Shown here: piece after piece, positions 56,321-64,000 of the stretch
Layout of the letters: each line of letters begins with the position of its first letter
Numbering within the stretch: the first letter of the stretch is position 1
NCBI GenBank assembly: GCA_025667525.1
Contig: CM046882.1
Coordinates: forward strand, 21,278,488 to 21,342,487
Length of the DNA: 64,000 bases
From: Glebionis coronaria
Taxonomy: Eukaryota; Streptophyta; Magnoliopsida; Asterales; Asteraceae
Reading direction: 5' to 3'
Position numbers and translations under genes: made by a program
The notes under the pieces: generated by a model
The model's database searches: none
What the model was told of the DNA's origin: nothing
The model's input: the letters and a program-made list of their open reading frames with translations, nothing else

Positions 56321-58495
56321 TTATGTGCTGGAGGGATCTATTAGCACTAGACCCGCTCCGGCCCCTTTCGAGCTTGCAGCCCCGTCTGTGAACAACGTCC
56401 ATTCTGCTTCCTTGGGGTCGGATACCTCCATGGTACAAATTAGCTTCTCCCCAGATGGTGTCTCGGCCAAGAAACCTGCTAACACTTGACCTTTTATCGT
56501 GTTCCGGGGTACATAGTTGATTGCATATGCTCCCAGTTCAATCGCGTATTTGGCCAACTTTCCCGATGCTTCAGCCCTTGACAACACTTGTTTGATCGGC
56601 TGGTCAGTGATCACTTTGATTGGGTGGGCTTCGAAGTATCTCCTCAGTCTTCTTGACAAGTGGAGCAGGCATAGGACTAGATTTTCCAATGGGGCATACC
56701 TTCGCTCTGCGTCGTGTAGCACTCGACTAACGTAGCGGATCGGAGCCTGCCCTTGCTTTCTTTCCGCCATGAGTACCTCGATGACAGCGTCTTTGGCCAT
56801 ATCCAAATAGATGTACAGCGTTTCTCCCTTGACGGGTGTGGTTAGGAGTTGTAAATCCATGACTACCTTCTTCATCTCTTGGAAGGCGGCTTCAGCTTCG
56901 GTAGTCCATTTATACTCATCCCGGTTTTCCTTGGCGATGTTCTTCAACGTTTCGAAGAAAGGAAGGGAACGTTCAGCGGATTTGGAGACAAAGCGGTTTA
57001 ACGCTGCTAGCTTGCCACTTAGCGACTGCATCTCCTTCAGGATCCTGGGGGACCTCATGTCCATTATGGCCTTCGTTTTCTTGGGGTTTGACCTTATTCC
57101 TTCCGAGGTGACCATGTAGCCTAATAACTTCCCTTCTTCTACCCCGAAGGAAAACTTCTTGGGATTGAGCTTCATGTTAATTTTCCGAAGGTTGTTGAAG
57201 GTTTCGGCAATGTCAGCCAGGAGGGTTGTTTCGGAGGAACTCTTGATGACCATGTCGTCCACGTAAGCTTCCAAGTTCCGACCTATTTGTTCCTTAAAGG
57301 TCGCATCCACCAACCTTTGATAGGTGGCCCCAACATTTTTGAGCCCAAAGGGCATCTTGGTATAACAATAGGTTCCCTGGTCTGTATAAAAGGCTGTCTT
57401 TTCTTCGTCTTCCTCGTCCATCTGAACTTGGTGGTAGCCTTTATAAGCGTCTAGGAAGCACTTATACTTATAGCCCATCACCGATTCTATCTTCAAATCT
57501 ATTTCCGGGAGGGGATAGTAGTCTTTCGGGCAGGCAGAGTTAAGGTTTTTGAAGTCAATACACATTAGCCAGCTGCCATCCGCCTTCTTGACTAGGACCG
57601 GATTAGATATCCAGGTGGGGTATGTCACAGGACGGACAATCCCTGCTTTGACCCATTCCTCCACCTCTCTGGCCACCACCCAGCTCTTTTCTTCACCGAG
57701 AACTCGTCGCTTTTGTACGACCAGAGTCATCGAATGGTTGACATTCAGCGAGTGCTTGATCAGTCTTTTGGGTACCCCGGTCATGTCGGCTGGGGTCCAT
57801 GCAAACACATCTTGACTTCGCCTGAGCAAATCAATTAACCGCGCTCTCCCTTCCTCGGAGAAATTTTTCCCGATTACCACTAGTTGATCCGGATGAGCCG
57901 GATTCACTAACACTTCCTCTGTGAGCGAGAGGTCTGCTTCATTTCCCCGAGGCTTTTCTTCTTCGACCTTATGTTTTATGACTGCCTCAGCTGCTTTACC
58001 TTGGTTGGTTATTTGTTTGTCCTCCAGCATTCGACATTCGGCTATAATGGATGCTCTGGGGACCAGCGTGGCAATCCCTTTTGGGGTTGGAAACTTGAAC
58101 ATGGCATGGGCGGTTGATGGGACTGCCCTTAACGCTCTAATTTCGGTGCGCCCTAGAATGACATTGTAGGGGGACATAGCTTGTACAATGGTGAACTTCA
58201 AACCGTACGTCTTAACTTCCCCGTTCCGAATGAGACAACTAGCTCCACTTTTCCTAGCGGCGTCAACTCTTCCCCTAAAAAACCAACCAAGTTTGACTAT
58301 GACGGCTCCAGTCTCCTCTTAATCGAGGGGCATAAGTGGTTAAAACAATGCTTGAACATGATTTGGACTGATGCGCCGTTGTCCACGAGCATACGTCTTA
58401 TCAGGTGTCCTTCTGCTTCTGCTTCGATGATTAGCGGTTCAACGGAGGCGTTGTTCCCGTTTAGAGGGGGAAAGCTGATGGGGGCTTGCATCTAA
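56321..58495 (-). pseudogene. Tat protease, reverse transcriptase and first RNase H
   Basis: Protease with LVDNGAS near 58,390 and ILGR near 58,150, split by a frame break near 58,290-58,200. A 626-codon open frame then covers RT and RNase H. RT boxes include SNPVLVKKADGSW, CIDFKNLNSACPKD, MPFGLKNVGATYQ and the catalytic EAYVDDMVIKS near 57,250, intact. RNase H carries the RYAPLENLVL and ITDQPIKQVLS segments. The frame ends at TAA at 56,321, just inside the second RNase H, where a sense codon is expected. This is the best-preserved coding part in the nest. Confidence 0.8.
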
Positions 58496-59867
58496 TCCCA
58501 GTCTTCCGGAGTAGGTTCTTTCCTCTTTTCCCCGGTCCTATATGACCTCACCATATTGATTGTCTTCCTTCCGCCCCTATAGTCATCCTTAGGCTTAGAG
58601 GAATTGTCTCTGTATCCAGCCTTAGGCTCATGGCCACGGACCAGATGATTGAGCTTCCCTGCCTCCAACGCTGCCTCTAACTGCCTCCTCAGCTGGAAGC
58701 AGTCATTGGTCAGGTGTTCCTTTTGACCGTGGTAGTCGCAGTGCTTATTCATGTTTTCCCTTCTGACCATTCCTTTGGTGGGTTCCGGACGAGGTAGTCG
58801 GAGATGAGTCTCGAAGGCTAGTATTTCCTTTGGAGTCGGGACAGAGAGTCTATGGCAGATATGGGGAGAGGTTTCTTCGCTTCGTATGGACGGGGAGGTG
58901 GGTATTGTGGGTATGGCTGGTATAGCTCCTTCCCTTTGTCGGACCTTCGTCCGTAACGGCTTTGCCCCTTGTATTCTCCTCCTCCGTGTCTTTCGGGCTT
59001 ATTGAAAGGTTTGGTTCCTCTCTCGGCATATTCCCCTCTGGGGAGATCAGTGGTCAGGAATGCCTCTTCTGACTTGACGTAGTCATCGACTCTCTTCATC
59101 ATCTCGTCAATGATCTGGGGTGTTTTATCTGTGAACCTCCGAGCCAACTCGGGGCATTTTCAATTGCTCACAAATGACGAGATCAACATTACGTCGGGAG
59201 CACACTCAATGTAGCTGGTCTTATCCGTCCATCTTTCCTTAAAGTCCAGAAGGCTTTCATGAGCTTTTCTCACTATTTTGGTCACGTCAATGGCCTCCTT
59301 GGTGCATTTTCTCCTTAATGCAAACCTTCTTACAAACTGATCTCTCAAGTCCACCCAATTATCAATACTCCTATTCGGTAAGCAGTCGAACCATCCTCGA
59401 GCGGCATCGTCCAGCGTCTGCTGGAACATGCGGCACCATACCGGCATGGGCCAATCTCCTTGTGTCGCAGCTCCGGAAAACCACGTAACATGGTTGTCCG
59501 GATCCGTGCTTCCGTCATACAACTTGAGGTGAGGAGGTAAGATGTGCTTCGGGGATGAGTACTGGATGATTCGCCTCGTAAAGGGTGAACGGGACACCTC
59601 CTTATAGGGCTCCGACAGGTCTTCTTCCGGCTCTTCCACTGTCACCGGTTTGGCCACGTTCCTTCTTGGTTTGGTCTCCTCGAATGATAGCCGGACGGGA
59701 GTGACATTGTGTCCGACCAACCGTGAGTTATACTCGGAGATGAGGGCTTGAAGGCTAGCCAAGTTGGCTTCGGTTTCATTGTTAAGTGTTTCACGATTTT
59801 TGTTATTTCCCCCCGAGCCCGAGGCCTCGGTAGGGGTGACCGGTGACTGTTGAGGACCCGCCATCAA
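58492..59867 (-). pseudogene. Tat gag with retrotransposon-gag domain
   Basis: Starts MMAGPQQSPV, 46 bp inside the LTR and just behind the primer site. The capsid-type gag domain is at residues about 115-225 (YDGSTDPDNHVTWF, ARGWFDCLP, LRDQFVRRFA, LLDFKERW). A TGA near 59,160 interrupts it. Then come a Gly/Arg-rich part (to 58,818), a frame change, and a segment with CDYHGQKEHLTNDC near 58,740, a variant zinc knuckle with His in place of the second Cys. Upstream of protease it ends at 58,492. Confidence 0.75.
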
Positions 59868-59892
59868 ATACTCAAGTTAGTTTGAAGTTTGG

Positions 59893-59910
59893 GTCCCACG
59901 GATGGCGCCA
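59893..59910 (-). other. Primer binding site of Tat element
   Basis: The minus strand reads TGGCGCCATCCGTGGGAC three bases inside the LTR. TGGCGCC is normal for Tat; the tRNA could be Arg or Asp type, which I cannot settle by eye. Confidence 0.65.
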
Positions 59911-59913
59911 AAA

Positions 59914-60423
59914 TGTTGATGCTAAAATCCTCTGGTAGGGCCTACGGGACTAGGAACCTTCCACGTAAGCTATGAATGGATGAAGCACCTACACAAAAGA
60001 AGCAACACACGTTAACTCGCCCCGGGTGTTATCCCAGGACCAAGCTCCGGTGTGAGAATGAGTAATGGTACGAAATATGGTATGTGGTATTAAGTATGTG
60101 TTGTCAGAATATTCAATGTGTACAAAGATATAAATGAGGGCTATATATATATGGTACTGTTGATACCTTATGATGTGACAGTTCATACCTTGTCTTGTTT
60201 CCCAAAATGGGTCTGTGTACTCCTTGGAACCTGACACTGTTTCTTTCTCCTTTGAGCATATGCCAGTATCCTAGGTGGGGTCTAGGACATCGTGACATCA
60301 TTGCTGACGTCATGGTACTGTTCACGCCACGTGGATTCCTGTTCCGGCATGCTTTCCCGGTTTTGTTCCGGCGCGTGACACGTGTCGTGGTCTCCGGATA
60401 CTTTTCGGGACCATACACGAACA
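59914..60423 (-). repeat. 5' LTR (element sense) of Tat element
   Basis: Partner of 16,953-17,458. Four bases longer because of small TA expansions near 60,130 and 60,148. Followed by the GTGTA duplication. Confidence 0.9.
60142..60384 (-). promoter_or_regulatory. Tat 5' LTR promoter: TATA box plus bZIP-type sites
   Basis: Extended TATATATATAT at 60,142-60,152, TGACGTCA at 60,305 and CACGTG at 60,328 and 60,379, matching the other LTR. This is the copy placed to drive gag-pol. Confidence 0.55.
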
Positions 60424-60428
60424 GTGTA

Positions 60429-60489
60429 CAACTTTCAAACTATTATGAGGTATTTTATAATATGCTCTACATCATAAGGTTAGAAGAAA
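60429..60489. other. Short host DNA between Tat and Sirevirus 2
   Basis: Continues the host sequence left of 16,953 after the GTGTA duplication. Sixty bp, no feature. It ends GAAAT, a candidate target duplication for Sirevirus 2, whose other end is outside the window. Confidence 0.6.
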
Positions 60490-60955
60490 TTGTTGGGTCT
60501 ACTAGATGTAGATCTTGCAGCCTGTCAGGAACGGTGAATGACTTCTGTAATCACAAGTCAATCCACAGAGAGACTCTATACTCAATATGAATGCAGAATA
60601 CAAATATAATAAAGAAGAACAGAATAACTATAAAGACTTGATCCTTTCTAAGGATTTCTAATATTGATAATCACTAGAACTACGTTTTATGAAGGTGTGT
60701 AAAACCCTTCTGCCTAAGGTTCCTTTTATACTACAAGGAAACCCTAATACAGCATTAAACAAAACGTGTAAAACTGATATGCATATCCTTTCCTAACATA
60801 TCTCATGCATATCCTAACAGAATAATAAATAAATAATAAAGTTTGACTTTGACTAGGACCAGGAGCACGACTTGCTCCTACTACTACTAGGACTAGGAGG
60901 AACTACATACCTCCTAGTCTACCTATTACATTTAACTATACTAATGGTCCTAACA
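60490..60955 (-). repeat. 3' LTR of Sirevirus 2
   Basis: 466 bp, TGTTGGG...CCTAACA in plus orientation. The inner edge abuts a purine tract. Contains CTAGGACCAGGAG and other AGGAC repeats near 60,855-60,895. Confidence 0.75.
60721..60730 (-). promoter_or_regulatory. TATA box, Sirevirus 2 3' LTR
   Basis: The minus strand reads TATAAAAGGA, continuing ACC, like the TATA region of Sirevirus 1. Confidence 0.55.
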
Positions 60956-60967
60956 ATCCTCCCCTAA
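60956..60967 (-). other. Polypurine tract of Sirevirus 2
   Basis: The minus strand reads TTTAGGGGAGGAT directly before TGTTAGGACC. Confidence 0.75.
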
Positions 60968-61922
60968 ACTTGAATTTGACCTGTTGAGTTCAAGTTTCCT
61001 GGAAAACGTGCAATAAAGCTCGAGGATTGAATCAGCAAAAGTAAGAGCAGCATCAGCAAGATAAGAAACAGAAGAACCGCCGCAACATGAAACACTAGAA
61101 GCTTCTCCAAAGCTTGAAACAAATCAGCATCGTGTTGAATCTTTACAACAATATGAGCAGATTTGATGAGCCTTTACCAAGTAGCTGCTCGCTCTTGGGC
61201 TAGCCAGTCTTTCTTGTGGAATAAGCATCACCCTGGGAGACTAGAACCCAGCCCAACTCTTAGAACGTGAATCAATGGTGAGTGGGGGTACCCTAATGAT
61301 TTTAGGAAAACCATCACAGCCGTCAACGGATTTGATATGTCTTTACCAGAAGTCGTACCCCTCTGGACTCGCCAACTCTTAGCAATGAAGCATCGGTGAG
61401 TTGAAAACCCTATAGCTTTAAGCAAGCTATTACAGCTATCAACGGATTTGATAAAATCTTTACCAAGAGCCGTACCCCCTTGGATTAGCCACTTTTCAGT
61501 CTAGGACCATGGCAAGTGAAAACCATCCAGTTTTGGGTAACCTGGCAACCATCAACGGATTTGAGAATCGCACCAGGAGCCGTACCCTCAAGGTGAATCA
61601 ACTCTTTCTTGTCGATTAGACATGGTGAGTTGAGGACCATTTGTTGTGAGGACCAAGTCCAACACCAGATGAAACCAGTAACCAGCACAAGGACAATTCA
61701 GCAACCAGAACCCAAAGTGTGAATCAGCAAATGGTATCATATTCACAAGTGTAAAATCCATGATGTGTTTAAAGTATAAGCAGATATTATATAAAAAGTA
61801 TAATTTTTTTTTTTAACTATAAAGAATGAAGTTCACCAATCACTTTACATATTGGTGAAAAGAATGATAATATGAACAAATGATCAAAAACACAAAACAA
61901 AAACACTTACAAACCAACCAAA
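60968..61922 (-). other. 3' noncoding region of Sirevirus 2
   Basis: About 950 bp between the third ORF and the purine tract. It contains the degenerate repeat block described separately, then AT-rich sequence (61,740-61,920) without signal. Confidence 0.6.
61150..61620 (-). repeat. Degenerate ~115-bp repeats in Sirevirus 2 3' region
   Basis: The core CAACGGATTTGAT (reverse of the core in Sirevirus 1) occurs at 61,324 and 61,441 and with one change at 61,553, spaced 117 and 112 bp. A fourth eroded copy is near 61,157. Each is followed by CTTTACCA..AG..CGTACCC and GGATTAGCCA-like segments, the mirror of the order in Sirevirus 1. Confidence 0.8.
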
Positions 61923-64000
61923 TCAAAGACCAGAAGCAGCCTTCTTATCTGCTTTCAAACGAGCCTGAATCCCTTCCACCAACGCAGTTGCCATAGAGGA
62001 CTCATTCCCTGATGGAGCATTTGAAATCTGCAAGTGACAAGCCAACATAGCCTCCATCAAAGCAATCGTCAAAGGATAATCCACGTCTGTGAGCATGAAA
62101 ACCATATGACCAGATTCCAACTCCAACATATGCACACCACATCCCGCATATAACTTCCATCGCTGAATAACCCATTGCATATAATCCTTCTAGACACCAG
62201 AAACAGGAGCATGAGGAGGTGCATCAAGCATCATCTTAAGATCAGCCCATACTCGCAGACCAGGCCAGGAAGATACAGCCATAGGATCAACAGGCATGCC
62301 GGTATCCACAAACCCATATAAAGCCATAAGATCCTTACGATCAGCCCAAGACAAAATACCCTGCATACCCGAAGCTAACCTCACAGACCCATCACTAAGT
62401 GTAATTCGATGAGATACCATACCAGGAAGAGTCGTGGAACGCGCAACCGTCCAACCAGTAATATATCCATTTCCCAAAGGCAAATCAGAGTCACTGTCAG
62501 AAGCTGCATCAATTAGATTTTCAGGATCACGCTTCTCATAGGGGACCGTCTTGCCACGTCTAACACGTCGAGCCGATTTTTGGCGAAGCGAACGACGAGG
62601 TGTTGTATCACTAGGTGAGGGTTCAACCTTTACCTTTACCTGAGCAGCAGCAGTGGGAGTAGGGGAAGTAGACTCAAGAGTTTGCCCACCCAAGGGATCA
62701 ACAGGAGCTGCACTAGAAGAAGGAATAGGTTGAGAACCAGGAACTGGTGGTGATGGTGATGCCATATCAGGTGTAGGAGTAGTGGTGGTTGTGGTAGCAA
62801 AGGTGGTGGCGGTAGCATGTGTTGTGGTGGTAGCAGGACCTGAAGAAGAAACCAGAGGAGCAACCAAAGGAGTAGTGGTGGTACCAACTGTAGAAGCAAC
62901 AAAAACCGAGGGAATAGCAGCAGAACCAGGAGTAGGATCAGATGGAGGACCAGTAGTAACAGCAGGTGAAGAAGTGGTCACCACACGTGGAGAAGGACGA
63001 TAGATAAATCGCTTCGGAATTTGGGTGCTTTGATGCTTGATCATTCTTTCATATAATGCTTTAAGTTCATCAAAAGACAAAGCCCGAACCCTGTCCCACT
63101 TCCAACCAGTTTGAAAATAAGCAGCGGACTGATACTTCACATATCGCTGCATCTGCTTTCGCTCCTCAGTTCTCGATAAAGGTCTGTTCTTACGCTTCTC
63201 ACGAAGCTGTGCAGCAAGCGCCAACTGATGCTTGCGCATCAACACCATAGCTCTAGGAATACAGTTATGCTCATCCACATCCGCACCTAAAAGATCAGTG
63301 AACTGGGAATAATCCCTGGTAAGAATAGTCAACACCTGCATCCAATCACTATCATTCCAATGCATTGCATCATGCTGGACTTGTTCACGTCTCTGCTGTT
63401 GAAGCGCTTCCTCCTCAGCCCGAGCAGCTTCATCAATTTCGGCTTGCATCCGTTGAGCAGCCTCCTCACCCAACCTATCCTCCTCAAGCTGTCCGCGTGT
63501 ACGCTTGCGAGGTGGTGAGGGAGCATCAGTCATGGGAGCCTTCCTCTTTGGATCATGGGATGGACCAGCATTGGAACCAGCAGTAGGACCAGAAGCACCA
63601 TCCATAGAAGTGGAAACACCAGCAGGAGAAGGAACACTGGAGGATGTCGGAGGAACCGGCAAATCATCATACAATTTATCAGCAAAGGCAGCCTTTGCCA
63701 ACAAGGTCAAACCATCCTCAACACGATCCTTAACTTCCTCATCAGAATTAGAATGAACCACATGCTTCTTTCGTCGTCTTTGCTGAGTCTCCAAAGCTTT
63801 GATGCGATCAGCCATAGGAAGAACAAACTCCCTAGTAAGTTTCCGGTGTTGATTCAAATCAGCTTCCAAGGAGAGAATCCGCGCATGATACCTGTGCATA
63901 AGATCAAGTAACGAAATAAGTGTAATAGGCTCCTCCGCCTGCCCACCAAGAGGACTTGGGTCAGGGAAGGCGTCATTGGAGCCCGAAGCAACAGACGGGC
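61923..64000 (-). pseudogene. Sirevirus 2 third ORF, C-terminal part, one stop
   Basis: Open on the minus strand from the window edge down to a TAG at 62,190, so the apparent Met at 63,899 is internal. After that single stop the same frame continues to 61,923. Parts in order: coiled coil with ILSLEADLNQHRKL, acidic segment, basic cluster PPRKRTRG near 63,500 (possible nuclear signal), a Glu/Gln/Arg-rich helix (63,350-63,480), a long Pro/Thr/Ser/Val-rich linker (62,640-62,990), and a C-terminal domain with WKLYAGCGVHMLELESGHM near 62,130. No membrane segment or signal peptide is seen. Confidence 0.65.

Larger units (their letters stand above)
16953..60423 (-). mobile_element. Tat-lineage Ty3/gypsy element (about 10 kb without insertions)
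   Basis: LTRs of 506 and 510 bp with TGTTGATG...CGAACA ends and a perfect 5-bp target duplication GTGTA at 16,948 and 60,424. On the minus strand the order is LTR, TGGCGCC primer site, gag, protease, RT, RNase H, a second RNase H, integrase, a 111-bp tandem array, an ORF on the opposite strand, purine tract, LTR. The second RNase H between the first RNase H and integrase, and the extra ORF, mark the Tat lineage. A 33 kb Sirevirus nest interrupts the tandem array. Confidence 0.85.
60490..64000 (-). mobile_element. Sirevirus-like Ty1/copia element 2, 3' part
   Basis: Minus-strand element seen from its 3' LTR inward: LTR, purine tract, 3' repeats, third ORF, then the window ends. Lineage is inferred from the third ORF sharing a C-terminal motif with Sirevirus 1 and from the shared 3' repeat core. 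LTR sequence is different apart from the ends and the TATA region, so it is another family of the same lineage. Confidence 0.7.

Noticed and set aside
62782..63003. Val-rich plus-strand ORF
   Set aside because: Antisense reading of the Thr/Pro-rich linker in the third ORF of Sirevirus 2.

Overview
This 64 kb window is plant nuclear DNA made almost entirely of nested retrotransposons. It is a eudicot, and Asteraceae is my best guess. That guess rests on the recalled look of the element proteins (the third ORFs of the Sireviruses and the Cys-rich gag-like ORF resemble families common in composites), not on a search. I see no rRNA, functional tRNA, CRISPR or bacterial feature. The only trace of a host gene is one decayed exon of a mitochondrial-carrier-family gene, probably the peroxisomal NAD carrier (PXN) type, at 14,479-14,572.

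Left block (1-14,478), three tiers open at the left edge. A degenerate Ty1/copia element (+) is seen from integrase through RT and RNase H to its 3' LTR, 11,115-14,478. It was hit in integrase by a pol-less LTR element on the minus strand (LTRs 1,869-4,517 and 8,153-11,114, one 466-codon Cys-rich acidic ORF, TGGCGCC primer site). The left LTR of that element was in turn hit by a chromovirus-like element whose LTR end fills 1-1,868 (copy A).

Middle block (14,479-60,489). Host DNA carries a hAT-like MITE (16,563-16,871) and a Tat-lineage Ty3/gypsy element on the minus strand (16,953-60,423, TSD GTGTA). The Tat element keeps gag, protease, RT, two RNase H domains, integrase, a 111-bp tandem array and an antisense spliced extra ORF. 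Inside the array sits a Sirevirus-like copia element on the plus strand (21,109-54,444, TSD GAGGC). Its third ORF is split by chromovirus-like element B (30,455-51,316, minus, TSD ATCCT). The right LTR of B is split by chromovirus-like element C (39,038-49,183, plus, TSD AGAAA) and by a PIF/Harbinger-type MITE (49,224-49,933, TSD TAA). Hand-estimated LTR divergence follows nesting order: about 3.5% for Tat, 3.2% for the Sirevirus, 2-2.5% for B and 0.3% for C.

Right block (60,490-64,000): the 3' LTR, 3' repeats and third ORF of a second Sirevirus on the minus strand, running off the window.

No element here has an intact gag-pol. Elements B and C share frame lesions in RT, yet C has nearly identical LTRs, so that family looks non-autonomous and mobilised in trans. 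The signals I find most worth following are: (1) a GTAC-centred nonamer repeated 18 times exactly through Sirevirus 1 in U3, in the pol/third-ORF spacer and in frame in the ORFs; (2) hairpins in the chromovirus-like family with compensatory base changes, in the LTR and as twin stem-loops in the leader; (3) a pol-less element whose LTR ends appear to be TTTAATA...TATTAAA rather than TG...CA; (4) the Tat antisense ORF with its own promoter-like block and intron; (5) a 13-bp motif kept three times at 112/117-bp spacing in two diverged Sireviruses.
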